NCBI RefSeq assembly: GCF_004379255.2
Contig: NC_056037.1
Span: 29,857,012-29,921,011 of the forward strand
Length of the DNA stretch: 64,000 nt
Direction of reading: 5' to 3'
Source: Salvia splendens
Lineage: Eukaryota > Streptophyta > Magnoliopsida > Lamiales > Lamiaceae
Part shown: piece by piece, positions 35,001 to 47,600 of the stretch
Layout of the letters: the number at the start of each line of letters is the position of its first letter
How positions within the stretch are numbered: the first letter of the stretch is position 1
Made by a program: the position numbers and the translations under genes
The notes under the pieces: generated by a model
What the model was told of the DNA's origin: nothing
Seen by the model: only the letters and a program-made list of their open reading frames with translations
Databases searched by the model: none

Positions 35001-35017
35001 CATTGCGGATGGCCTAA

Positions 35018-35679
35018 GTGTGACATCTACCATGAGATGGAGAGAGTATCTAATTTGAAATTTTAATTCTTAGAAGATTCTATGCTAATAATATATATCA
35101 AAATCAATTATTACCATTTTTGGTAATTGGCTATATTAACAGAGAATTCTATATTATACTCATACTATATTCTTTTATCAGAATACTTAATTATGTTTAA
35201 ACTTATTTTCCAGGAGTTACAGTTAGTTAAGTAACTAATTGTTAGGAAATACACAGATAATCCAAATATAAAATAAATGAACATAATGGAAACATATCCC
35301 AAATGAAATGAATATCTTAAGGAATCAAATCTTAAGTTTAGGATACTTATACTCAATAATTTGTTTCATCTTTGAAGGCGATGTCAATTCCTGAACACTA
35401 GCCAGAGCATGTTTCTCCTTGCACAGAGAGAGAGAGAGCAATTTGCTTTGATGTAGTATGTTTTACTAAATTGTTTTTATTATTTTTATTTTTTCTAGAT
35501 TTATTCAGTAGTAATATAAAATATAAATAGCTTGCCCATACACGATGTCACATTTGTACCAAATTTACCATATATTAGTAAATGAGGCATGGTAATTATT
35601 AAGGTCTTAAACTTCGAACCCTCTACGAAAAATATTCCAAAAGGATTTTCAATAAAATCAACTTTATTTCCCTCCCCTT
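35018..35679. other. Intergenic, AT-rich
   Basis: No gene is seen. A short (GA)n run occurs at about 35426-35437. Confidence 0.5.
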
Positions 35680-35793
35680 GAGTTTACTAATATGAAAACT
35701 TTACATGCAAATGTGAAATATTGATTATTGCTGACTTATATAGTTCACTAATATGAAAACTTTACATGCAAATGTGAGATATTGATTATTGCC
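35680..35793 (+). promoter_or_regulatory. Duplicated promoter block with CATGCA motifs
   Basis: Two near-identical 50-60 bp blocks (TACTAATATGAAAACTTTAC type at about 35685 and CACTAATATGAAAACTTTAC at about 35743), each continuing ATGCAAATGTGA, lie 90-200 bp upstream of the ATG at 35882. Each holds CATGCA, the core of the plant RY element bound by B3-domain factors. Seed-type expression is a guess. Confidence 0.55.
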
Positions 35794-35824
35794 AAATTAG
35801 AATTACATAAAGCCTAATCCAAGT

Positions 35825-35831
35825 GTATAAA
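35825..35831 (+). promoter_or_regulatory. TATA box of the small Cys-rich gene
   Basis: TATAAAA lies 51-57 bp upstream of the ATG at 35882, leaving a leader of roughly 25 nt. Confidence 0.65.
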
Positions 35832-35881
35832 ACCCCAACAAAAATCAAATACCACAAAATCACAAACAAGATATCTATAAC

Positions 35882-36606
35882 ATGGCCAATAATCCAACTC
35901 ACCTTTCAAAGGTGTCAATAACCGTCGTGATCATCGGTATCATAACTACAAACGCTCAGGTGGCTACAGCCGCGGCTGCGCTTCCACCTGCAAGCGTCGG
36001 CCAACAACAATTTAGCAGCATGATCGATTTAGTAAGGGACTGTGCGCTCTATATGCATATAGCAGCGCCAAAAATGATCAAACCCGACCAAAAATGTTGC
36101 ACTAGTTTAAAAAAAGTGAATGTTTTGCAATTTTGCCAAATGTTTGTAACTTATACAGAGAAAGTACTTAGCCCTCGTAATGTCGCCCATGTCGCCAAAA
36201 TGTGCAACAATCCTCTCCCCCTTAACTCAAAATGCGGAAGTAAGTCCCAAAATTTTATTTCACCGTTCTACTTAAATTTAGTATTTTAGTCTTATATTTT
36301 ATATAAAAAGAGGAATATAGATTTATTTATTTATTTATTGTGACTTAATAACTTGGTTCAAATTTTTTCACAACTATAGTTGACATGGTTCGTAATTTGT
36401 GGCTGGAATTTCGATTCAAAATTTTGAATCTGATGAATATTTGATCGGTATTTCATAATTATATATGCTATGAATTTTTTTCCCATGTACCATTATATTT
36501 ATGAGAGAATGGTCTTCCTTATATGGTGACTGAGTATTAAATTATGGATGCAGGCTATATTGTCGAGGAAACTCCATCAAGTATCGTGGAGCAATTCAGC
36601 CGATGA
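35882..36606 (+). CDS. Small secreted cysteine-rich protein, LTP/prolamin-like, 136 aa
   Basis: Two exons, 35882-36239 and 36554-36606, GT-AG, 411 nt. A hydrophobic stretch (VSITVVIIGIITTNAQVATA, about residues 11-30) looks like a signal peptide. The mature part has six cysteines at 54, 72, 73, 85, 108 and 118 with a CC pair (KCCTSLKKVNVLQFC), like the bifunctional inhibitor/lipid-transfer/seed-storage helical fold, although two of the usual eight are missing. The family assignment is therefore tentative and no ligand can be named. The tail IVEETPSSIVEQFSR is encoded by exon 2. A damaged duplicate lies about 5 kb upstream at 30580. Confidence 0.78.
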
Positions 36607-37355
36607 ATTTTCAATAATTGCATGAATAAGTTTAGATACTTTGAGTATCTCTTCAACAAATATTAATATAAAAAAAATATATAGACACACATGCATCATT
36701 ATTGTTGTCCTTATTTTTAATCCATTCAGCTATCACAACTACGCAACAATTGTTATCAATTTTTATTTATAAACATCACCCTTTTTAATTTGCTCTTACA
36801 ATACTCTTTATTACATATTCTTGATGTACCGAAGCAAATATTTCTCTAAAGTACCAAGTTCTTTTTTAAATTAATTAGTGATAAATCATTTAATCAAGAA
36901 AATAATGCGCCTTTATTCTACAATGCTTTAAAATTTATTAAAATGTGTTTACGTTTTATTTTATTTTTACAAATTTAACTTAAATTAGTATGTAATCGTG
37001 TTTGAGTTTAAATATATATCTAAAAAATTGTCATAACTAAATTGTTTACATCTGAAAATTGTTATAATTATATGTTTTACATCACAAAATTATCAAAAAT
37101 CCCCACCAACCATAAAGTAAATCGCACAGTAATTTTTGCACTCACTTTCTTTTACAAATTTAAACATTTGTATTAAACTTGTATGAATCTTTGCAATAAA
37201 AGACATTTATCAGCAACAGAGAGCACAATGTAAGAAGGTAGTTTTGGTATAGTCTGCGTAGCCGTTGCACCCGCCCCTTTCCCTCTCGATTTAATCCATT
37301 CCATTCTCTCTCTCCAAAATATTGATTCTCTCTGTTAATTTCCTATACGCATGTA
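36607..37355. other. Intergenic, AT-rich
   Basis: 3' flank of the small Cys-rich gene and 5' flank of the WD40 remnant; no further feature. Confidence 0.5.
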
Positions 37356-38416
37356 TTGAGGAAAACCCCCAATTCGATTCTGACAAAAAAAATCACCAAT
37401 TCAAATTATTCAGAAAAAAAAAGGCTTCAATCCGTATTCCTTCACGAACCAACGTCATTGCTAACAACAAGCTCGACGCCGCGCAGCACCACCTCCTCCA
37501 CCGCCGAAAAAGAAAGCCCCACGCCTTCATTCCGATACGATTTCCAGGATCTGAAACCCAGGGTCACATGCACCCCCTCCGGCTCCGTCTCCTGCCTCCC
37601 CCTCTGCGGCGAATTCATCCTCAGCGCCTCCCTCGCCAACGACATCCTCGTCTGGCAGCAGCCCGACCTCCGCCTCTTCACAAAATTCGGCTAGGGCGAC
37701 GGCGCCGTCAAGGCCCTCCTCCGGCAACCTCGTCTTCTCCGCCCACCAGGACTCCCACATCCGCGCCTGGCAGCTCTCCCGCAGCCCCGACCACGTCTTC
37801 CGCCTCCTCTACACCCTCCCCACCACCAAGGACTCTCTCGGAAAATGCGTCAAGCCCCGGAGCAGTGGTCACAAGTCCCTCTGGAACGAGCATTCAGACA
37901 CAATCTCCTGCCTCGCCCTCTCGGCCGGCCTCATGGGACAAAACCGTCAAGGTGTGGCGCCTCTCCGACTTCAGGTGCCTGGAGTCCGTACGACGCCATC
38001 AACGGCATCGCCGCGGGGGACGGGCGGATCAAGGCCTGGGGGCGGGGCGTTGAGGGGTTGGAATGCAAGAAGGTTCTGGAAGGGCACAGGGACGTGTCCT
38101 TCAATGCTGTGGTGCTCACTCAGGACGGGGGCGGCTCGGATGGGAGCATGAGTCTGCGGTTTTGTGTCTGTGCGTGATGGGGGAGAGGATGGTGTGCAGC
38201 GGGTCCACGGATATGAACGTTTGCGTGTGGGGGAGGGAGGCGGGTGGTGGGGTGTTTAGGCATATGGTGATCGAGGGGCACCACGGGCCGGTGAAGTGCC
38301 TGCAGGCGTCGCCGGTCCGGGTTGGCGGCGGCTTCATGTTGTATAGTGGGAGTCTTGATAGGAGTATCAGGGTGTGGTGGGTGCCTGCTTCTTCCTATGC
38401 TCATCACAGCAATTGA
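37356..38416 (+). pseudogene. WD40-repeat protein (JINGUBANG-like), multiply frameshifted
   Basis: JINGUBANG-type proteins are seven-bladed WD40 propellers. Recognisable blades in order: GSVSCLPLCGEFILSASLAN with ILVWQQPDLRLF (then a TAG at 37692-37694), the LSRSPDHVFRLLYTLPTTKD segment in another frame, KSLWNEHSDTISCLALSAG, WDKTVKVWRLSDFRCLESV, DAINGIAAGDGRIKAWGRG, VLEGHRDVSFNAVVLTQDGG, MVCSGSTDMNVCVWGREAGG and GPVKCLQASPVR to SGSLDRSIRVWWV. These lie in at least three frames with short internal losses (for example between DAINGIAA and DGRIKAW). DNA identity to the family is still high and GC-rich, so the decay looks young. The upstream 37322-37440 leader is AT-rich. Confidence 0.85.
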
Positions 38417-40639
38417 ATGTGTTATTTAGATTATTATTGTTTTTTTTTATTCTGTGAGATACATTTTTACTTGAATGTGTAAATTAGTTGGATTGGATTT
38501 GTATATAAAAGGTTTTTGTTTCACTATGATTGATAGAAATGAAGAATATTGCCAGAAAACAGGGGATTTAGTACTATATTACTTCCTCCGTCCCATTAAA
38601 TATAGTACAACATTTAGGAATCGGCATGAGATTTTATGAATGAGCTTTCCAGTCGGAATTGACAGCGTGTTTCTTCGCATTTCTCGATACAAGCACTTGG
38701 ATTCCTTTTTTTTATTGACAGATTTGTTCCGTTGTTAAATTTTGTTGTGTTATGTAACAGCTTAATTTGGTCAAAATCGGGATTAAAAACGTTGACCATT
38801 AAAATTTAACGGAATAGTTAACTTTGGACCGATTGTGATCCGAGTTGAAATGATTGGGATCCAAAAATTCAAAAGATAATGTCTATGATCAAAATCGTAA
38901 AATAGACATATGTTCAGAACCAGTTTTAGCATTTACTCAAAAGTCTATGTGCTATTATATTATTGAACCAATTTATTTCACCAACTTCTTTTTTATGTAA
39001 ATAGAGAATTCCACCAGTCTGTATTTGGACTACTACTAAACAAAGTCATTCCTTCTACAAAAACACAATGGAACGGAAAAGAAAATTCGTGATTCAACGG
39101 ATATATTGCTTTTAAATAATTTTTGTATGTTAAGGGACCACAAGGATGGTAATGAGAGATTTAGCAGTTACAGTACATTTTTTGTGACATAAAATATATA
39201 GAATCGGGTGTCAAGTTGAAGTGGAAGCGCAAATGAGCTTTTGCCTCCGACAAACATTGCCAAATGTCGGGTGAAGTGGATACGGGCAAGGCGGGAAGCT
39301 TTATACTATATGTGGCGAGGGGTGATGGGATTGGAGAGTGTTGGTTGTCCTTATTGAATGATGCCATCCAGCCCTGGCTACATGTATTAGCCGCTCCCCC
39401 TGTGCCCACGCCGGCGCTTCCAGCTTCTTCATGCTAATCACTTTCTTCTCTCCAAGGCTCTACAACTTATGATCATCCGAGGATTTCGGTGCTGCTAGCT
39501 AGCATCCGCCATGGGGATATTGATGATATTTTTTTAACGCTGCTGCTGCTGCTCCTCCTCATCATCCTATACGACTAATTCCAATTCCTATTCATATTCC
39601 TACTACCAGTGCCACGGAATATAAATTGGAGATTCATTCTCTGCTGTATCTCTATCTTTATCTCTATCTCACCCTCACCCTTACCCTTCTATCTCTATAA
39701 TAATATCCCTCCAATTAATATAGGAAGATTAAATTGAATTCACTCTTATACTCAAGTCTCAAGATTTTATTGTAATTCTCACTCTTACATAACTTGCGCT
39801 TCAAGTCTTAAGATTTTATTGTGTACTCCCTCAAGATTCATATTAATGTGAATATTCCACGGATATGTACTACATTACAATATAGGAGGATTAATTTGAA
39901 TAAAGATAAACTAACAAATTTTCTATATACAAAATGCCCCTTCTTTTTAAACTGATTTTATTTAAACCGGTTTTCTTATTAACTATTATTTCTTCACTTA
40001 CTTAACCTTTTGTAATATTTGTAAAGTTTAATCACTATTAAATTACATTAATTATATATGGAAATTTTGAAAATATGGAAGATCACTACAACAAAAAATA
40101 TGAAAATAGTACTACATCAGATGGTTTGCTCGACCGTTTTAAATCCTACTATCATATTAGGTTCCAATTGTTTCTTATTCTTAGATTGCACTCAAACAAC
40201 TTTAAAATTAAATGTAAATATTATTATTCAATAATTTTAAATTATTTTTTTACAGAACTTTATGAATAAACCAAAAATAAAAAAATATTTTTTATTATAA
40301 ATTTATGAAAAGAACAAAACATAAAATAAATAATTTCCCACTTGTTAACATTAAAATTTACAAAATGATAAGGATATAACAAAAGTAAACAAATGAAAAC
40401 AAAACAATGTTGCTTTTAGTTTAAATTAATTTCATATATAAATTTACAAGAAAAAAAATATACAGAGTATAAGTTAAAAAGAGAAAATGGGTATCACAGA
40501 CTCCAAGTCTCCAACATGACTTGTGCTATTACATTACTATAATTATGTTAATTCTAATTTATAGGAATAATACAGTAAAGACTACAAAAGGTTGCAAATG
40601 TCTATATTTATTTTATGTAATGTTAGCGTTAAGAAATTA
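38417..40639. other. Intergenic, AT-rich
   Basis: A lone Stowaway end (CTTCCTCCGTCCCATTAAAT) lies at about 38582. The stretch 39240-39435 has an open frame reading SFILYVARGDGIGECWL and PPVPTPALPA on the plus strand, which I could not assign. No supported gene. Confidence 0.45.
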
Positions 40640-41640
40640 AGTATGCATGTGCTCATTCTATACCTTAGAATTTTAAGAATAAAATAAAATAATTGGATTC
40701 GAATGACTATGATAACTCTAAGATTTTAATTATATACACATGTAGTAGTCGTTTTTATAACTTAGAATTTAAAGATAATTTAATAATAAAATAATTAGAT
40801 GCGAATAACTATAATTATTTTATAATTCGTTGAAAGATAACACTAAGAAATTAATTATATACATATGTAATCATTTTTGTAACTTAGAATTGTAAAGATG
40901 ATTTAATAATAAAATAATTGAATGCGAATGGGCATTACTATTTTTATTTCATTGGAGGATAACACTAGAAATTAATCATATATGCGTGTAGTCGCTATAA
41001 TTTACTCCCTCCGTTCCTAAAGAATACGCACTTTGGGTTCGACACGGGTTTTAATGCAAAATTGGTAAAGCAAGAGAGAGGTAGAGAGAAAAAGTAATTA
41101 AAGTATTATAAGTGGGAAATTGGTCTCACTTCATTAGAGAGAAAAGAGTTTCCAAAATTGAAAATTGAATATTCTTATGGGACGGACTAAAAAGGAAAGA
41201 GTGTATATTCTTGTGAGACGGAGGGCCAAAGTATAAGTTTAAGAATTATTTAATAATAAAATAATTGGATGTGAATGACTATAATTATTTCTTTGGATGA
41301 CAACACAAAGAAAATATTATATACACATGTAGTAGTTGTTTTTATAGTTTAGAATTTTAAAGATTGTTTATCAATAAAATAATTGGATGGAAATGACTAC
41401 GATTATTTAGTTGGATGATAACACTAAGAAATTAATTATATACACATGAAGTTGCTTTTATAAACTTATAATTTTAAATATTATTCAATAATAAAATAAT
41501 TGGATGCGAATGAATATTATTATTTTTTATTTTGTTGATAATATTAAAAAATAATACCTAGGTAGTATTTTTAAAACTTTGAATTGCAAAGTTGATTTAA
41601 AATAAAATAATGAAATGCGGAAGTTAATTTAAAAAGATAA
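40640..41640. repeat. Degenerate 102-123-bp AT-rich tandem array
   Basis: Units share TAATAATAAAATAATTGGAT followed by GCGAATGACTATAATTATTT and GATAACACTAAGAAATTAAT. The AATT(G/A)GA landmark occurs at 40691, 40793, 40916, 41263, 41381 and 41498. The long gap between the third and fourth is due to a MITE (41005-41231) inserted in the array. Non-coding. Confidence 0.8.
41005..41231. mobile_element. Stowaway-like MITE inside the tandem array
   Basis: The left end CTCCCTCCGTTCCTAAAGAA follows TA (41003-41004). The right arm ATTCTTGTGAGACGGAGGG mirrors it; the last few bases before TA at about 41232 have drifted. Array sequence resumes on both sides. Confidence 0.78.
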
Positions 41641-41901
41641 TTTAGTTTGTAAGGGGGAGTTTAAATTTAGAGGAAATGGATGAAGAAATATCCTTTTTGT
41701 TGTTTATGGAAGAAGAAATTATGCAACTATATAATATTATCTACCTAATTGAATAGATCGATTCAACATAATTGATTAGAAACTATGCAATTGATTATGT
41801 AGTAAATCATTTCCTAAAATGTAAACGTTGATGAAGGAAAACGCTTTCCTAAATTATTATAGAAGGGTAATTATATAATACATTAAATTAATTAATAATT
41901 A

Positions 41902-42098
41902 CTCCCTTCGTCCCTTAAGAATATGTATTTTTTCCTTTATCGTTCGTCCCACAAGAATATGCACTTTCTAATTTTGGAAAGTCTTTTCTCTCTGAGACGA
42001 GATTTATTCTCCACTAACAATATTTTATTTACTTTTCCTCTCTACCTCTCTCTTACTTCACCAATTTAACATTAAAACTCGTGTGATGACTTTGTGTA
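41902..42098. mobile_element. Stowaway-like MITE, right end lost
   Basis: The left end CTCCCTTCGTCCCTTAAGAA follows TA (41900-41901), and the body matches the MITE at 41005 read in reverse. The right end stops abruptly where the DUF295 remnant begins, so it is truncated. Confidence 0.7.
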
Positions 42099-42105
42099 TT
42101 CCAGC

Positions 42106-42578
42106 AAAAGCAATGTGTTCACTTGCTTGACCAAGTCGGAGCTCCACGAATCGGGGTTGGAGGACTGGGACCTGACAGACATGGATTCTCCCAAATTAGC
42201 TTGGATTCGGACACACACCGATAGTCCGTCGGAGACTCGGAGCACCTGGCGTATGCTCCGCAGACGGATGAGCTGTTCCAGGTGTCACGTTATATCCACA
42301 AATGCCAACACAAAACTCAGTATTTCATTAAACTTGAGAGTTGAAAAGGAGGAGGAGGATGGATGGGTTCGGACATGCCCATCTTCATCTTCGTCTTCAT
42401 CTTCATCTTCATCTTCATCTCAATCTCATCTCGCCTTGTTTCTTGGAACCAACCACTCCTTTGCCATCTCCCATTTCAACCCCAATTCTATTTACTTCAC
42501 CCACCATAAACAACATCATCATCAACCAGATGTCGGAATCTACCACTGCGCCAACGTTACTCTCTCCAATTGCTAATA
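42106..42578 (+). pseudogene. F-box/DUF295 (SKIP23-like) C-terminal remnant
   Basis: Across frames the DNA reads DELFQVSRYI and KTQYFIKLE, then ALFLGTNHSFAI, NPNSIYFTHH and DVGIYHCANVTLSNC. This is the order of conserved blocks in the plant DUF295 domain that follows an F-box in SKIP23-type proteins. No F-box is present, frames change near 42225 and 42330, and a TCTTCA-type microsatellite (about 42378-42420) has expanded inside as a run of serines. The region upstream is a truncated MITE. Confidence 0.6.
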
Positions 42579-44610
42579 TCCCTTGCATCACAACATTACC
42601 AATACCAATAGTACTAATACTGTTCCCGCAGCACCCATTTGGTTTACTCCCAACACTTACTTGATTCTAGTACTATTATTTTTCATTTTTTATCACTATT
42701 TATTTCATTATACAACTTAATTTTGGGTAAATCATATGTATTGATTATAGTATGTGGATCCACTATTTATCGCTAAATAAAAAGCCCTTCACTTTGTTGT
42801 GGATCCACTACGTATCTTTAGGATGACATATCCATGCTAGTTGGGTCATTATCGGGTATATCCCGAACACGAACTTGACCTGCTACTTTCAAATCTAAAC
42901 ACGCACGGTTTGCCACGACCCGGAAAACCTAATTTACACAATTTTTAATACGTAAGATTTACATAATGAGACCCTATGTTACCTGATTAAACCTGATTTT
43001 TATATCAGGTTTATATAATTTAAACATGATTTATATGAATATAGAGAATAAAGATAAAATATGAATTTTAAGAAAAAAGAATTCAAATAATTAGTAGTAT
43101 GATTTTTTAATAGGTTACCGAAACCCAACTTAAAATTATCGATTTCTAACGTGATATGGTGTGAAAGGCAGGAAGAGAATAACTTTGAATAGGAACTGGA
43201 ATAACTTTGAATAGGAACTGGAAACTCGATAAGAATCGAAACAAAATAACTTAAAAGACTGAAACAGCCGAAAGAAAATAATCCTTCGAAGAGACAAGTA
43301 ATCCTCTCATTTTTCTCTTATTTTATTCACATTTTATCTTTCTCTATTTATATGTTGCGTAGTACTATAATTTACCAATTCTCACATTAAAGTCCTTATC
43401 TTACATGTTACATTTATCTTACATGTTACATCAATGAAACTATTTTTATTAGATGAATCATATAATTAAACAACCCTTAAATTAAATGTAGTTAAATCCA
43501 ACAAATAAATTAAAGATGAAATTAAATCCAACTTCTTTTAGTCCCCATTTGTTTAAGCCTCCAAAAACGGACACTTGCGAAAATAAAATGTGATTTTAAT
43601 TATTTTAGGATTTTAAAAATAGTTATTGATGCAAATGGGGAGGCTACAATTCATAGTATTTCATAGTATAAATGTCTATAAAATCGTTAACTATGAATTG
43701 CAGCCAGATTAGTGGCGCAGCTTCCACTGTAGGCTTCTTCTTTATTAATGTGATTTTACTCCTGCAAATTAGTCATTATCAAACATTTGGTTAACGAATT
43801 CGCAAGTCATCTACTGAAATAATTTTTCTCGGGATCAACCTACCTACCTCACATTATTATTAGTTAGTACTTAGTTATGACTTCATAACTAATTTCTTTA
43901 TGATATTTCTAGGCCATCTCACCCTTGATTTCTCTTCCAAATATTTATGTGAAAATTTTCACCAAGTCAAAATCTTTAGTTTATAATCTATTTATAAAAT
44001 TTGGAAAGAAAAAAAAAGTTAATACAATTTTTCTCTAGTACTTTTTTCTCTCTTCATCTCTCTACCTCTTTCATTTCTTACTTTGTTCTTCGTTTACTTA
44101 ATTAACTTAAAACAATTTTTTTAAAATCGTGTGTCGAAAATAAACGCCTTTACCGCCGTTAAACGAGGGGGTATTGTTTTACTTCAACAGAGTTAACCAT
44201 TTGTTAGGTGAAATTGTTGCATTACCCAATATTTTCTTTATTTCAGATTAAAAGGATATTCAACCCCTGTTAAATTTTAGATCTTGTGAATCACTAATTT
44301 CAACAATTCTATTGATAATAGTCGAGACCATATTAATTAGGTACCTTTGGACAACTTTCCCCAAATTCATGAGTAGGAATTAAGAAAATGCAACAATACC
44401 AAATGTCTCGTGTAATAATTTTCCAAATATTCGTGTAATCCAGCGTTTCAAATTTTTAGTGTAATATTTTGGCAAAACACAATTAATAAAATAATAAATG
44501 TGTACGTTTAAATCAGAATCAAAATAAAAATAAATAAAATAAAAGTTTTTATTCACATCACAGTCCATTAACAAAAGTTGGATCACTCCCTGGCCCAGCC
44601 TTGTCTTACA
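42579..44610. other. Intergenic and KOBITO1 promoter
   Basis: AT-rich. A 21-bp direct repeat (ATAACTTTGAATAGGAACTG) occurs at about 43179-43220. No gene or clear transposon ends are seen. Confidence 0.5.
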
Positions 44611-47600
44611 ATGGCGGGTCTCCGGCAACAACCACCGTCCTCCGCTGCCGCCCAAAACTCCTTCACCGCGAAGCTTCTCCTCCTCCTCACCCTCCTCCCC
44701 CTCTCCCTCGCCCTCTTCGCCTTCCTCCTCCAATGGCGCGGCGGCGGCATCGACGATCCCATCTCCCGATGGTCTCCCGACGAATCTCACAAGTTTCCCG
44801 GCATGGATTCCTCCCCTCTCTCCACCGTCGCACACTCATCCGATTGCACCACGCTCTTCGGCCACTCCTCTACCGCCTCATTTCCCTACTTCAAGGACTG
44901 GAAGTTCAACTTCCACGCCGATCTTAAGCCCAAGGTCTCTCCTTTTTTGATTTTGGGATTGTAATTAGGGTTTTATCTGCTTCTGGGGGTTTTCAATTTT
45001 AATGGCCTTTTGATTTCTTTCCCTGAGATGGCGGAATTCTTGCTGATTTGGAGTTTTGGGGCTAGTTTTTGAGTTTAGGCATCGCAGAATTTCTGAATAA
45101 AATGAAAAGGAGCTACTTGTTGATTCGGTTACTTTGGCATCAATTTATAATCCTGGATCACTTAAAGATAACATATAACTGCAATTATGCATCCTATTCA
45201 AAATTGTTATTCGGAGTTTTTTATAAGAAGCGCGTTTAGGTGGAAGAGTCATTGCAATTTTGCATGATTTAACTGTTTGATTTGTTTTCCAAATTTTCTT
45301 ATGACATCTTAACCAGTTGAGTTAGATGTTAGTTTTGTTTAAGTGAAGAGGCAAATACATGAGTTTGGACACTGGAGTGATTGCGTAATCTCAATAGCAA
45401 CAGTCACAATTGTGTTGGGGATTTACTGCAGTGCATCATCATATGCTGACAAAGTTGTAGGATTCTTTATAGTGAAACTGCATTAATGTTATGTGGTTAG
45501 ATTTAGAGTTGGAAATTATCTCGAAATGGAATTTTGCTCGTATGTAGTTGGCCTATATTCTTGACATTCTATAATTGATTCACATTGTGCAGTTTTTTTT
45601 ATATCAGATTTTAGTATGTTTAAAGTTTGAGATTATTTGCTTAATCTGTTCATGATTTTTATATGCAGATATGTGTTACAACTAGCACGTCTGCTGGTTT
45701 GGAGCAGATTCTTCCATGGATGTTCTATCATAAAGTTATTGGGGTTTCAACTTTTTTCCTATTTGTTGAAGGGAAGGCTGCATCTCCTCGAGTATCTAAA
45801 GTTCTTGAATCCATTGCGGTAAGTTTGTGCTTGAGTCTTTGGACCCTGCAGTCTTTTTTATGCCCGATATCCTAAAGCACATATAGTTCCTTTTCCCTTC
45901 TTGTTTATTAAACAATTTTTTCGTAATGGCCTTGGCTACATTAACAATAATATTCTAGGAGAAGACATGGTTAATTGACTGAAAGGACTGCTGGTTTTAT
46001 CACTTGATAGTATGTACTATTGCTTCAAAATACCTTGTGAAGGAAGGAACAACTATAAATAAATGTGGTATCATGATTAATTCTGCCCCTCGATATTTGA
46101 TTGCGGTTCAGTCTCTTCTATGCACGTTTAAATAAAAGTTGGACCATAAACCAATGCTGGATGTACTCTACCTGCATTAAAAATGCTTGACAAGCTCTGT
46201 CCTGTTAGATCACTCACAATGCTCGATATATTTCCTTGGTAATAAAACCGCTGATAAATCTTATGTACATTTTATTGCAATGATGCAAATAGTTTATTAA
46301 GTCATTAAACCTCTCTGTCATTATGTAAGGTTTAGGTACCTAGCCTAGTTATATAAGTAAGGCATTGATTGGTGCCACTTGAAAGCATATGTGAGGGAGT
46401 CAGTTACACTGGGGTAATGTTACACTTTGCCAACAAAATAAAAATATGTTTGTTTTTTTTGGAAATATATTTCATATTTATGTAATAGAAACACATTGTA
46501 TATCTTTGGGAGAACAATATGCTGCTTTCCCCCCAACCATAGCAAAGTTCTACATTTTTTCCCCAAATCCATTCTCTCGTCATGTTTGACTTTCAACTAT
46601 TGAACTAATGTTTTTAACTGGATTATCTTGATATAGTCACTACATTAAGGACGGCATAAAATATCTGCAAGATAGACCTGTTTTACTGTTTCTCTGCCTG
46701 AAACTGCACATCCAATCTTGCATCATAAACATATTACCTGGGATATGTTTGCTTTCAACTTCCTGTCTTGCAAGTTGCAATCAGTAAGTGTGGCCTTTTA
46801 CTGCTCTTGCAGGGTGTGAAAGTGATATACAGAACCAAAGAGCTGGAGGACCAACAAGCTAGGAGGTACATCACTTCAACTTTGTGATTGCTACATATTT
46901 TTTGTTTGTTTGTTAGTCACGTCTATTTTATACGTATATTCCTTGTCTGGTTTATTTGTTCTTCACCTCTGCTTTACATATTTCTTATCTGGTTTCATTC
47001 TTTGAACAATACGGGAAAATAGACTAACTAACTCTTCACTTTCTCTCAAAGCTTCTTCTCATGTCTCTTACATTTGCTTTCTATATAATTATGTTTCTCT
47101 TTTTTCTTGCTGCTCCAGCCGGATCTGGAATGAAACTTGGTTGTCAAGTTTCTTTTACAAGCCTTGCAACTATGAGCTTTTTGTGAAGCAATCCCTGAAC
47201 ATGGAAATGGCAATAGTTATGGCGAGGGTATTGATCACGACAAAATTCTGAAAAAGTTACTTATTTTTCCCTATTGAAGAAATACTTGAACTTTGTGCAT
47301 CTTGTGTTTCAAGGATGCTGGCATGGACTGGATACTTCATCTGGATACTGATGAATTGATACATCCAGCTGGTGCTCGGGAATATTCTTTGAGACAATTG
47401 TTACTTGATGTTCCAAAGAATGTTGACACGGTTGTCTTTCCCAACTATGTAAGCAGTTTTCTCTATGCACGACCTAATCCTGAACACTAAAACATATGCC
47501 TCGTACATTCTCTGTTGTGCTAATATTCTTGTAGCTAATCCTGAACACTAGAACACATGCCTCGTACATTCTCTGTTGTGCAAATATTCTTGTAGCAAGT

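Larger units (their letters stand above)
33075..35014 (-). mobile_element. PIF/Harbinger element D (transposase only)
   Basis: The left end GACCATCAGCAGTG and the right end read inward, GGCCATCCGCAATG, form the inverted repeat. TAA duplications flank it at 33072-33074 and 35015-35017. 1940 bp. It holds a transposase on the minus strand and no ORF1. The two ends carry different subterminal words: duplicated GGCGCGCC blocks on the left (33085-33125 and 33157-33197) and many GCGGACGATGG words on the right. Confidence 0.9.

Noticed and set aside
39240..39435. Plus-strand open stretch reading SFILYVARGDGIGECWL and PPVPTPALPA
   Set aside because: No start, splice pattern or family could be recognised. 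It could be a gene fragment, but I cannot support it.
42341..42664. 107-codon frame with Leu/His runs
   Set aside because: It is another frame of the TCTTCA microsatellite in the DUF295 remnant.
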